Assembly: GCA_016208545.1 (NCBI GenBank)
Contig: JACQXU010000031.1
Coordinates: 1 to 25,359 of the forward strand
Source: Candidatus Uhrbacteria bacterium
Lineage (GTDB): Bacteria; Patescibacteriota; Patescibacteriia; UBA9934; GWF2-40-263
DNA: 25,359 nt
Direction of reading: 5' to 3'
Part shown: positions 1 to 7,474 of the stretch, one piece after another
Numbering within the stretch: position 1 is the stretch's first letter
How the letters are laid out: each line of letters begins with the position of its first letter
Translations under genes and position numbers: made by a program
The notes under the pieces: model-generated
What the model was told of the DNA's origin: nothing
The model's database searches: none
What the model saw: only the letters and a program-made list of their open reading frames with translations

Positions 1-14
1 TTTAATGTATAAAG

Positions 15-52
15 GCAGATTTTACGACCCTAATCAGGGTCGTAAAATCTGC
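15..52. repeat. Perfect inverted repeat, 17-bp arms
   Basis: The arm GCAGATTTTACGACCCT is followed by a 4-nt loop AATC and its exact reverse complement. It lies downstream of the minus-strand operon that ends at 138, so it could act as an RNA hairpin at that transcript's 3' end. No clean U-tract follows on either strand, so a classical intrinsic terminator is not certain. Confidence 0.85.
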
Positions 53-56
53 GTTG

Positions 57-116
57 ATGTTATACGACACTTAATAAGTTTTTACATAAACAAACTTATT
101 AAGTGTCGTATAACAT
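57..116. repeat. Perfect inverted repeat, 25-bp arms
   Basis: The left arm (57-81) begins ATGTTATACGACACTTAATA and is matched exactly by its reverse complement at 92-116, with a 10-nt loop at 82-91. It lies 21 nt beyond the stop of the small membrane gene ending at 138 and only 4 nt from the hairpin at 15-52. The arm shares ACACTTAA with the palindromes at 15231 and 16535 but is otherwise different. It may be a 3'-end stabilising or terminating hairpin, or a dispersed palindromic element. Confidence 0.85.
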
Positions 117-137
117 TTATTGTGCGACGCCAGAAAT

Positions 138-341
138 TCATCCAAATACGTTTGTAAGGTAGAGAGATAGCAGTAAAATCGCTCCTATAACGGAAAAAGC
201 GATTCCTAATAGAACTAAAGACTTTATTACAATATCATCCCCCATTGCGCCCTTAATTACGTAAAAACTGACGCCTATAAAACCAAGGGTTGGGCCTATA
301 ACAAACACTAAACCAATTACTAATAAAATTGTTTCCAGCAT
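138..341 (-). CDS. Small two-helix membrane protein, unknown function
   Basis: This 67-residue protein is almost entirely hydrophobic, with two predicted membrane segments (about residues 4-28 and 41-63) joined by a short loop containing GDD. I do not recognise the family. The ATG lies 4 nt after the stop of the M23 peptidase gene, so it is probably the last gene of that operon and translationally coupled, since no Shine-Dalgarno is visible. The hydrophobic pattern and tight spacing support a real gene, but no function can be assigned. Two inverted repeats follow its stop. Confidence 0.6.
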   Translation of the reverse strand: MLETILLVIGLVFVIGPTLGFIGVSFYVIKGAMGDDIVIKSLVLLGIAFSVIGAILLLSLYLTNVFG

Positions 342-345
342 ATAC

Positions 346-1536
346 TTATTTTAAATATTGTAATGGATCCGTAGGAATTCCATCTTTTCTAACTTCAAAA
401 TGAAGATGTGGGCCAGTTGAAAGTCCTGTGCTCCCCACTGCTCCAATTATTTTTCCACGCGCCACAAATTCATCTGGCTCAACATCAATTCTTGAAAGAT
501 GCGCGTAAAGCGTTGCAATTCCGTTTGCATGAATTATCATGACGTAATTTCCATAAAGACGTCCTTTTCGAGCCCAAGCAACATATCCAGATGCGGCTGC
601 CCCAACAGAAGTTCCCTTTAGTGCAGGTAAATCCAATCCTGAATGCTCAAAAAGATTTCTAAATGGATATGTTGGATCATTAAAATAAACAGAAATTCCT
701 TTTGGTGGATCCAAAGGCCACGACAATATCGATGTGTCTCCTGATTCATCTGACTCACCCAACTTCCCTTCTATTTCTTTTTGTAAAACGGAAATTTGTT
801 GTGTGATGAATTGCTCTTCTTCTTTTAATTCTTGCAATAACGCACGAAATTGATCTTCAGAACGTTGTGTTTCGATGATCAAAATACCTTGTGACTCAAT
901 TTCTTCGCTAAGTTGTTCTTGTTCAATTTCCAAAGCGGTAAACATTTCTTCCATTTGATCACGCTTTTCTTCTCCAACATCTCGCTTGTTTTTTACTTCT
1001 TCTTTTGATTTTTTTGTTTTCTCAAGTGTCTGTTTTAAATCTCGATTGATTGTTTCAAGCGACTGAACTTCATCAAATAATTGTGAAAGTGATTCTGAAC
1101 CGAAAAAAAGCCGAATTGGCAAATCTTGATCTTTTACTTGAATTTTTTGAAGAACGCCGATTAACAATTGACGATCGTTTTGGAGAGTTTGCTCGAGATC
1201 TGTGAGTTGCTCATTTAACAATACAATTTCAGTATTTACTAGACCAATACTTTCTTTTGTTTCCTGAATTTCAAGTTCAGTTTTTGTGATTCGATTATCC
1301 AACAAATCAAACTCGGACGCCAGCGAAGCCTTTTCAGATTGTTTTTTTTGAATTTTAGCTTTGAATTCATCGATTCTTCGATTGATTTGTTCAATACTCT
1401 GCCGTTTTTCATCAATACTTTCATTTAAAGCATTAATTTCATTCGAAATTTCAGCTTCTTGTGCGCTCAAAAAAACCCCTCCTGGTTGCAAGGCTATCGA
1501 CACCAATAATAAACTAAGAAAGAATTTTGAGCGCAT
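346..1536 (-). CDS. Secreted M23 (LytM-type) peptidase with coiled coil, EnvC-like
   Basis: This is a murein endopeptidase or an activator of murein hydrolases, acting outside the membrane. The N-terminus is a signal peptide (about 25 residues, basic MRSK then a hydrophobic stretch, cut near SAQ-EA). A long Glu/Lys/Gln-rich coiled coil covers about residues 28-260. The C-terminal LytM domain keeps all zinc and catalytic residues: H298xxxD302, H346 (YAHLS) and H377-L-H379 (GPHLHFEV), so it should be active, unlike E. coli EnvC. ATG 1536 is chosen; an in-frame TTG lies two codons upstream. The gene overlaps the 3' end of gltX by about 23 nt. Coiled coil plus LytM is the architecture of division-site hydrolase regulators; a role in daughter-cell separation is inferred. 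Confidence 0.9.
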   Translation of the reverse strand: MRSKFFLSLLLVSIALQPGGVFLSAQEAEISNEINALNESIDEKRQSIEQINRRIDEFKAKIQKKQSEKASLASEFDLLDNRITKTELEIQETKESIGLVNTEIVLLNEQLTDLEQTLQNDRQLLIGVLQKIQVKDQDLPIRLFFGSESLSQLFDEVQSLETINRDLKQTLEKTKKSKEEVKNKRDVGEEKRDQMEEMFTALEIEQEQLSEEIESQGILIIETQRSEDQFRALLQELKEEEQFITQQISVLQKEIEGKLGESDESGDTSILSWPLDPPKGISVYFNDPTYPFRNLFEHSGLDLPALKGTSVGAAASGYVAWARKGRLYGNYVMIIHANGIATLYAHLSRIDVEPDEFVARGKIIGAVGSTGLSTGPHLHFEVRKDGIPTDPLQYLK

Positions 1537-2971
1537 GTTCAATTCGATTCATTACTTCCTGCTTTTTTAAAACCCAAATGAGTTCAAAAGGACTCGGCGA
1601 ACGTTCTAAACCAGAAAGCGCAGCTCGCAAAGGCCAAAGGACGTTTCCATTTTGCAGATCGTTATCTTTAATATACAGCGTCAATGCCTGTTCAATCAAC
1701 TGAATATCGTTAAAGATATTTTCGTCAATACTTTTTATGAATTGATAGATATTTTTTAGTTGTTCGATTGCGTCTTCTTTGTTTGATTTTTTCCATATCA
1801 AGATTTCTTTTTCATAAGCAGGTTGTGAAAGATATAATTCAACAATCGAAGTAATATCCAACAAAAGATTCATACGAGTTTTTTCAACCGTGCAGATGCG
1901 TCGCAAAATGTCATTACTCACTTCTCTTTTCAAAAATGGTTTGACTCGCGCAACTAATTCTTCTTCAGATAACATTTTTATGTATTGTCCATTCATCCAC
2001 AACAACTTATTAACATCAAAAACCGCACCGCTTTTATTGATTTTTTTCAAGTCGAAACTTCCGATAAGTTCTTCGCGAGTATAAATTTCTCGATCAGCCG
2101 TTGGATTGAACCCTAAAAGTGAAACAAAATTTACAAGTACCTCCACCAAAAAACCTTTCGCAAGATAATCTTCAACAGCGACATCACCTTGTCGTTTTGA
2201 AAGTTTAGACTTGTCAGGATTTAAAATAAGCGGAAGATGAGCGAAAATAGGTAAAGGAAAACCAAACCATTTATAAAGCATTATGTGTTTTGGCACTGAC
2301 GAAATCCATTCTTCACCGCGAATAATGTGTGTTACTCCCATTAGATGATCATCCACAACAACAGCAAGATGATAAGTTGGAAATCCATCAGCTTTGAGAA
2401 GAACTTGATCGTCAATTTCCTGATTGTCAATTGTTACATCACCGCGAATTTCATCGTGAAATGTCGTCTTCCCTTCTGGAATTTTCATTCTGATTACATT
2501 TTGTTCACCTGACGCTAAAAGTTTTTGAATTTCATCTTTGGTAAGTGAGAGACACTGTCGGTCGTACTTCGTTGTTTGTTTAATTTCCTGCTGTTGAGCT
2601 CGCAACTTTTCAAGACGATCTTTTGAACAAAAACAATAATACGCATTACCAGAATAAACGAGCTGGTGCGCGAATTTTTTATAAATATCCAAACGTTGTG
2701 ACTGAACGTACGGGCCATTGTTTCCTTTTTCATTTAGCATGCCATTTACGAATATCGGGCCTTCGTCATAATCAATTTTCATTCGATCCAATGTTCTAAT
2801 TAAAGACTCAACAGCACCTTCGACATATCGCTCTCGATCTGTGTCTTCAATGCGAACCAAAAAAGTTCCGCCGTGTTTTTTGGCGAAAAAATAATTATAA
2901 AGAGCGGTTCGAAGTGAACCAATGTGAAGAAAACCTGTTGGTGATGGCGGAAAACGCGTTTTAACGTTCAT
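1514..2971 (-). CDS. gltX: Glutamyl-tRNA synthetase
   Basis: This class I aminoacyl-tRNA synthetase charges tRNA with glutamate in the cytoplasm. The product is 485 residues, normal for bacterial GluRS. Visible motifs are the HIGH-type HIGS at residues 16-19 in PPSPTGFLHIGSLRTALYN, the KMSKS-type KLSKR near residues 256-260, and a zinc-binding set C113xC115...Y136xC140. The frame stays open 48 codons further upstream, but family alignment and the Shine-Dalgarno AAAGGA 7 nt before the ATG fix the start at 2971. The ATG overlaps the TGA of the upstream wecG-like gene (ATGA). Whether it also charges tRNA-Gln for GatCAB cannot be told here. Confidence 0.97.
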   Translation of the reverse strand: MNVKTRFPPSPTGFLHIGSLRTALYNYFFAKKHGGTFLVRIEDTDRERYVEGAVESLIRTLDRMKIDYDEGPIFVNGMLNEKGNNGPYVQSQRLDIYKKFAHQLVYSGNAYYCFCSKDRLEKLRAQQQEIKQTTKYDRQCLSLTKDEIQKLLASGEQNVIRMKIPEGKTTFHDEIRGDVTIDNQEIDDQVLLKADGFPTYHLAVVVDDHLMGVTHIIRGEEWISSVPKHIMLYKWFGFPLPIFAHLPLILNPDKSKLSKRQGDVAVEDYLAKGFLVEVLVNFVSLLGFNPTADREIYTREELIGSFDLKKINKSGAVFDVNKLLWMNGQYIKMLSEEELVARVKPFLKREVSNDILRRICTVEKTRMNLLLDITSIVELYLSQPAYEKEILIWKKSNKEDAIEQLKNIYQFIKSIDENIFNDIQLIEQALTLYIKDNDLQNGNVLWPLRAALSGLERSPSPFELIWVLKKQEVMNRIEHALKILS

Positions 2972-3768
2972 AATAATTCCTTTATAACATTTATTACAGC
3001 CCTCCAAAACCTCCGATTCTTTAGTGTATCCCAAACGACAAACAACGGAAAGACGATTGTTGCACGCAAGATGCGAATTATCCGTTTTGGCTCGATTATA
3101 ACTCGCCAAAGCCATTCAAACCCATTTTTTCGCATCCAAACCGGAGCTCTTTTGAGCCGGCCCGAAATTGTGTCAAAAGCTCCACCAACACCAATTGCTA
3201 TTTTGAGTGATGGAATAAATTTTAATATTTCAAAAATAAAGCATTCTTGTTTTCCAAAAGATAATGCAACAGCGAGCACGTCAGGAGAACGCGAATTGAT
3301 TTCATCAATAAGTTTTTTTGGAATTGAAACTTGTGACGCATTTCCGGAAATAATTTCCAAATCTATTAAATTAATATCTAATTTTGGAAAATGTTGAGAA
3401 AGAATATGGGCTGTTTCGCTTGCGACATTGTCTACTCCACCGATCAAAACAAGTCGCTTGCCTGTTTCAGAACAAATTTTTGCAAGTATGAGAAGCGTAT
3501 CAATTCCTGTTTGTCGGTTTTCGACACGGTAATTCGTTAAAGCGGTAATCGCGAATTTCAAACCAATTCCATCAGGTAAAGACAGATCGCTTTGGTTCAA
3601 AATTTGCGTGAAGTTTTTGTTCTTTCGAGCGAGTAAAAGAAATTCAGGGTTTGGAGTGAAAATAATTTTTGCTTGCGATCCGTTCAACCAATTCAAAAAC
3701 AAATCAGTTATTTCATTTGTTGAAATATCATCAATTGAAACTCCAAAAATATTATATTTTTTAGACAC
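2968..3768 (-). CDS. WecG/TagA/CpsF family glycosyltransferase (GT26)
   Basis: This family transfers N-acetylmannosamine or a related sugar to an undecaprenyl-linked acceptor during wall-polymer or capsule synthesis. At 266 residues it is a typical length. Family signatures are TPNPEFLLLAR near residue 38, the catalytic-loop LPDGIG (D66), GKQE at 172-175, and the block GVGGAFDTISGRLKRAP at 193-209 followed by NGFEWLWR and EPKR. The C-terminus is a basic, hydrophobic tail like the membrane-docking appendage of TagA. The start is GTG. It heads the operon with gltX and the M23 peptidase. The exact sugar and acceptor cannot be predicted. Confidence 0.9.
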   Translation of the reverse strand: MSKKYNIFGVSIDDISTNEITDLFLNWLNGSQAKIIFTPNPEFLLLARKNKNFTQILNQSDLSLPDGIGLKFAITALTNYRVENRQTGIDTLLILAKICSETGKRLVLIGGVDNVASETAHILSQHFPKLDINLIDLEIISGNASQVSIPKKLIDEINSRSPDVLAVALSFGKQECFIFEILKFIPSLKIAIGVGGAFDTISGRLKRAPVWMRKNGFEWLWRVIIEPKRIIRILRATIVFPLFVVWDTLKNRRFWRAVINVIKELL

Positions 3769-3796
3769 AATTCTATTGTTTTTTGTTCAAAAGTGA

Positions 3797-3802
3797 TATT
3801 CT
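3797..3802 (+). promoter_or_regulatory. Possible extended -10 promoter for the gene at 3837
   Basis: TATTCT is preceded by TG at 3794-3795 (TGA-TATTCT), an extended -10 layout. No well-spaced -35 is present. It would start transcription near 3809, giving a leader of about 28 nt to the ATG at 3837. It shares the 68-bp divergent intergenic region with the opposite-strand signal at 3814-3819. Confidence 0.4.
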
Positions 3803-3813
3803 AGAGCTATTGA

Positions 3814-3819
3814 ATTATA
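3814..3819 (-). promoter_or_regulatory. Extended -10 promoter for the wecG-gltX-M23 operon
   Basis: On the minus strand the sequence reads TGG-TATAAT, a perfect -10 hexamer with the extended TGn element. No good -35 lies 16-18 nt upstream, as is usual for extended -10 promoters. Transcription would start near 3807, about 40 nt before the GTG at 3768. Confidence 0.5.
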
Positions 3820-3836
3820 CCAAAAAATCAATTTTT

Positions 3837-4694
3837 ATGCCCGAATCATCACAAGAAGGTCAATTTTTTGACATTGAACGGCCGGATACTTCAATTGAAA
3901 TCAAAAAAACAGTCGCAGATGCTGGAATTAAGCTGATGCGTGAGGTTTTGCGCGGAATTGACGGATATGTTGTTTTTGCAAGCACGGGGCTTTATCTTCA
4001 AGGAACAGCGCGAGGTCTTGAAGATCTGCAAATTCCACCTGGTGATTTTGATGTTGTTGTTGAGACGGATAAAGATTTAAAATTGATTCAAGAGCGCCTT
4101 AGAAATGTACCAGGAGTTAGATTTGAAAACAACGGAAAATGGAAACCAATGAGCGGCGGCGCGCAAGTTCTTTCAGGAGATGTTTTAATGACGCTAAAAA
4201 CAACCGCCGGAGAGAAAAAAATCAGATATCCATTTGAGTTTTATCTTGACACATTTATTGCGGATCAAAATATAATTCAACACAAAGATCAACTTGCTGG
4301 TTTGAATGTTTTGTCGCTCGAAGGTTTACAACAGCAGTATTTAAACAATCTTCAATTTGAATCTCGAGTTGGAAAAAGAGTTGAGGAAGTTGCTAGATTT
4401 TTACTTGAACCTGAAATTGAAAGAATGATCCTTGGTTCATTTCAAAGCGGTGAAAAAAATCAAGATGTTGAAGAAATAATGGAAAGCTTGTCGTTAAATA
4501 GAGACGAAATCGAAAATTTTTACAAAATTCGTGATGAAATGTTTCCTTCACTTTCATTATCCGGTGAAGAATTGGAAGAAAAACTTTCTAAAGTTGCAGT
4601 TGTGTTATCCGGTTATAAAACTAAACTTCCAAAACGTTTGAAAAATGTACAACAAATTCAGGAACATCGTAAATTAGGCGAAATTTCCTCTTGA
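3837..4694 (+). CDS. Nucleotidyltransferase-fold-like protein, unknown role
   Basis: This 285-residue soluble protein is not confidently assigned. Its N-terminal half has the pattern of a nucleotidyltransferase fold: ASTGLYLQG followed about 10 residues later by PPGDFDVVV, resembling the G[ST]-x(n)-DxD metal-binding arrangement, and then a later acidic strand EFYLDTFI that could supply the third carboxylate. The C-terminal half is mostly charged helix. It may modify a small molecule, RNA or protein, or be a non-catalytic relative. ATG 3837 is preferred; a TTG 18 codons upstream lies inside the putative promoter. The stop TGA (4692-4694) overlaps the -35 of the clpB promoter. It is monocistronic and divergent from the wecG operon. 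Confidence 0.6.
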   Translation: MPESSQEGQFFDIERPDTSIEIKKTVADAGIKLMREVLRGIDGYVVFASTGLYLQGTARGLEDLQIPPGDFDVVVETDKDLKLIQERLRNVPGVRFENNGKWKPMSGGAQVLSGDVLMTLKTTAGEKKIRYPFEFYLDTFIADQNIIQHKDQLAGLNVLSLEGLQQQYLNNLQFESRVGKRVEEVARFLLEPEIERMILGSFQSGEKNQDVEEIMESLSLNRDEIENFYKIRDEMFPSLSLSGEELEEKLSKVAVVLSGYKTKLPKRLKNVQQIQEHRKLGEISS

Positions 4695-4719
4695 CAAACC
4701 GTAATTAGCACTCTATTAT
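4691..4719 (+). promoter_or_regulatory. Sigma-70 promoter of clpB
   Basis: TTGACA (4691-4696), a 17-nt spacer and TATTAT (4714-4719) give a near-perfect housekeeping promoter. The -10 lies inside the CIRCE operator, so repressor binding would block it directly. Transcription is expected near 4726, leaving a leader of about 50 nt to the ATG at 4778. Confidence 0.9.
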
Positions 4720-4731
4720 CATGAGTGCTAA
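4705..4731 (+). promoter_or_regulatory. CIRCE operator (HrcA binding site)
   Basis: TTAGCACTC (4705-4713), a 9-nt spacer and GAGTGCTAA (4723-4731) match the canonical CIRCE inverted repeat exactly. In bacteria CIRCE is bound by the heat-shock repressor HrcA. Its spacer contains the clpB -10 hexamer, so clpB and probably the genes behind it should be induced by heat or misfolded protein. hrcA itself is not in this window. Confidence 0.95.
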
Positions 4732-4777
4732 ATGTATTTCCTACAACCCTCTCACCTTATTACCCATAACCCTATTT

Positions 4778-7459
4778 ATGCTTCCAAACAATTTTACACT
4801 CAAATCTCAAGAAGCTCTTCAACGCGCCCACAATATCGCGGTTGAAATGGGTCAACAAGCGCTCGAACCGATCCATTTGCTAGCTTCCCTTCTCTCGCAA
4901 GACGACGGTGTAACTTCAGCAGTCATTGATAAAATTACTCAAATGAAAGACGAACTAGGTCGAGAAGTTGATAAAATTTTACGTTCTCTTCCTTCTTCAA
5001 GTGAACAAATGCCGAGCCACGGCGGAGTTGCGCAAATTTACATGAGCCAGCAAATGGCAAATGTTCTTGCGAGCGCTCATAAAATTTCAAAACAATTCAA
5101 AGACGATTTTATTTCAACCGAACATCTTTTACTCGGACTTTTGTCAAATAAACCTGTTGCTAAACTTCTTTCAAATTACGACATTAGCGAAGAAACTGTA
5201 ATGCGAGCGCTTAAAGATATTCGAGGCTCTCAACGCGTTGATTCTGCTGAACCGGAATCGCGTTATCAAGTTTTGGAAAAATATGGAATTGATCTCACAG
5301 AATCCGCCCGTGCTGGTGAGCTTGATCCAATCATTGGCCGTGACAATGAAATTCGTCGAATAATGCAAGTGCTTTCTCGTCGCACAAAAAATAATCCAGT
5401 GCTAATTGGTGAAGCTGGAGTTGGAAAAACAGCAATTGTAGAAGGTTTGGCTCAAAGAATTGTTTCTGGAGACGTCCCAGAACTTTTAAAAGATAAATCT
5501 GTTGTAATGTTGGATATTGGATCAATGATAGCCGGCACAAAATTTCGTGGTGAATTTGAGGATCGTTTGAAGGCTGTAATTAAGGAAATCGAAAATTCAG
5601 ACGGAAAAATTATTTTGTTTATTGATGAACTTCACACACTTGTCGGAACCGGAACTACCGAAGGCGGATCGCTTGATGCGTCAAACATGCTCAAACCAGC
5701 TCTCGCTCGCGGAAAATTGCGTGCAGTCGGAGCGACCACAATCAAAGAATATCAGCGTTATATTGAAAAAGATCCAGCACTCGAACGGCGTTTTCAGCCG
5801 GTTATTGTTGAAGAACCTTCTGTTGACGACACGATCGCTATTTTACGCGGTATAAAAGAAAAATATGAAGTTCATCACGGTGTTCGTATTTCAGATTCCG
5901 CAATTCTCGCGGCCGCTCAACTTTCCGCTCGATACATCACAGAACGTCATTTGCCTGACAAAGCTGTTGATTTGATTGATGAGGCCGCTTCAGCTCTTCG
6001 GATGCAAATTGATTCAATGCCTGAAGAATTGGATGTTTTGAAACGCGACATAATGCGTCTTGAAATTGAACAGCGAGCTTTGCAAAAAGAAGAAGACAAA
6101 GAATCTAAAAAACGTTTGAAGGAAATTGAAAAACAGTTGGCGGATTTGCAGGAACAATCTGGCGCGCTTGAAGGCCGTTGGAAAAATGAAAAAGAAAAAA
6201 TTACAACTCTTCAAGAAATTAAAGCGAACATCGATCGGCTTCGAGCTCGCGCGGAAATCGAGGAGCGAAAAGGCGATTTAGAAAAAGTCGCTGAAATTCG
6301 ATATTCTAAAATTCCTTCCGAGGAAAAACGTTTGCGCGCAACTGAACAACAGCTTTCAAAATTACAGAAAGAGCGCGGACTGTTAAAAGAAGTAATCAAT
6401 GAAGAAGATGTAGCGATTGTTGTTTCTCGATGGACTCATATTCCAGTTTCCAAAATGCTTGAATCTGAAATGGAAAAGTTATCACGAATGGAAGATGAAC
6501 TTTCAAAACGAGTAGTCGGACAAAACGAGGCGATTCTTGCTGTTTCAAACGCGCTTCGCCGTTCTCGTGCAGGTATTGGCGAAGAAAATCGTCCGATTGG
6601 TTCTTTTATTTTTCTTGGACCAACCGGCGTTGGAAAAACTGAACTCGCGCGTTCGCTTGCCTCTTTTCTTTTCAACGATGAATCCGCGCTTGTGCGTTTG
6701 GACATGTCTGAATACATGGAAAAACATGGAACTGCTAAAATGATTGGTTCTCCGCCAGGTTATGTTGGTTACGAAGAAGGCGGTCAGCTCACTGAAATTA
6801 TTCGTCGCAAACCATACAGTGTAGTTTTGTTTGATGAAATTGAAAAAGCACATCCGGATACTTTTAATTTGTTGTTGCAAATTTTGGAAGATGGACGTTT
6901 GACTGATGCAAAAGGCCGCGTTGTGAATTTCAAAAACACTATTATCATCATGACTAGCAACATCGGTTCGGATATGATTTTGAGCGCTGGTTCTTCAAAA
7001 GAATATGTTGGTTTTGAAATTGAACGAACAGATACAACACAAGAAGAAGAAATGAAACAGAGAATAATGGGAATGCTTAAAGATCATTTCAGACCGGAAT
7101 TTTTGAATCGAGTTGATGACATTATTGTTTTTCATTCTCTTTCACAATTTCAAATTGGAGAAATTGTTGAACGACAATTGCAAATTGTTTTCCGTCGTTT
7201 ACTGCGTCAACGAGCAATAAATGTTACAGTTTCGCCAACAGCAAGAAAAATTTTATCTGAACGCGGGTTTGATCCTTCTTACGGCGCTCGACCGCTAAAA
7301 CGCGTGATTCAATCTTTAATACTTGATCCTCTAGCTCTTCAAATCGTAAAGGGTGAGATTCCAGAAGGCTCTCGCGTTTCTGTTGAAGCTAAAAATAGCG
7401 AAATTGTCATTCAAAAAGAAGGAAAAAAGGAGAAAAAACTGGCCAAAACCGCAGTTTAG
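4778..7459 (+). CDS. clpB: ClpB-type AAA+ disaggregase with a ClpC-like VGF loop
   Basis: This double-ring AAA+ chaperone extracts polypeptides from aggregates. The 893-residue product has a Clp-N double repeat (about 1-145), first AAA+ module (Walker A GEAGVGKT at 211-218, Walker B IDELH near 282), a full-length ClpB-type coiled-coil middle domain (about 410-535), and second AAA+ module (GPTGVGKT at 614-621, VLFDE ending near 687, GARPLKR sensor 2). Unusually, between TSNIGS and FRPEFLNR there is an insertion with KEYVGFE, which resembles the ClpP-contact loop of ClpC (KYVGF) and is absent in E. coli ClpB. The ATG at 4778 is chosen because an in-frame ATG at 4721 lies inside the CIRCE operator. 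No Shine-Dalgarno is visible. Confidence 0.95.
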   Translation: MLPNNFTLKSQEALQRAHNIAVEMGQQALEPIHLLASLLSQDDGVTSAVIDKITQMKDELGREVDKILRSLPSSSEQMPSHGGVAQIYMSQQMANVLASAHKISKQFKDDFISTEHLLLGLLSNKPVAKLLSNYDISEETVMRALKDIRGSQRVDSAEPESRYQVLEKYGIDLTESARAGELDPIIGRDNEIRRIMQVLSRRTKNNPVLIGEAGVGKTAIVEGLAQRIVSGDVPELLKDKSVVMLDIGSMIAGTKFRGEFEDRLKAVIKEIENSDGKIILFIDELHTLVGTGTTEGGSLDASNMLKPALARGKLRAVGATTIKEYQRYIEKDPALERRFQPVIVEEPSVDDTIAILRGIKEKYEVHHGVRISDSAILAAAQLSARYITERHLPDKAVDLIDEAASALRMQIDSMPEELDVLKRDIMRLEIEQRALQKEEDKESKKRLKEIEKQLADLQEQSGALEGRWKNEKEKITTLQEIKANIDRLRARAEIEERKGDLEKVAEIRYSKIPSEEKRLRATEQQLSKLQKERGLLKEVINEEDVAIVVSRWTHIPVSKMLESEMEKLSRMEDELSKRVVGQNEAILAVSNALRRSRAGIGEENRPIGSFIFLGPTGVGKTELARSLASFLFNDESALVRLDMSEYMEKHGTAKMIGSPPGYVGYEEGGQLTEIIRRKPYSVVLFDEIEKAHPDTFNLLLQILEDGRLTDAKGRVVNFKNTIIIMTSNIGSDMILSAGSSKEYVGFEIERTDTTQEEEMKQRIMGMLKDHFRPEFLNRVDDIIVFHSLSQFQIGEIVERQLQIVFRRLLRQRAINVTVSPTARKILSERGFDPSYGARPLKRVIQSLILDPLALQIVKGEIPEGSRVSVEAKNSEIVIQKEGKKEKKLAKTAV

Positions 7460-7474
7460 AGATATTATTGTCGC

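Noticed and set aside
2972..3115. 48-codon N-terminal extension of gltX
   Set aside because: It overlaps wecG, has no family similarity, and a clear Shine-Dalgarno precedes the ATG at 2971.
4721..4777. In-frame ATG at 4721 as the clpB start
   Set aside because: It lies within the CIRCE operator and upstream of the expected transcription start; the Clp-N domain begins after the ATG at 4778.
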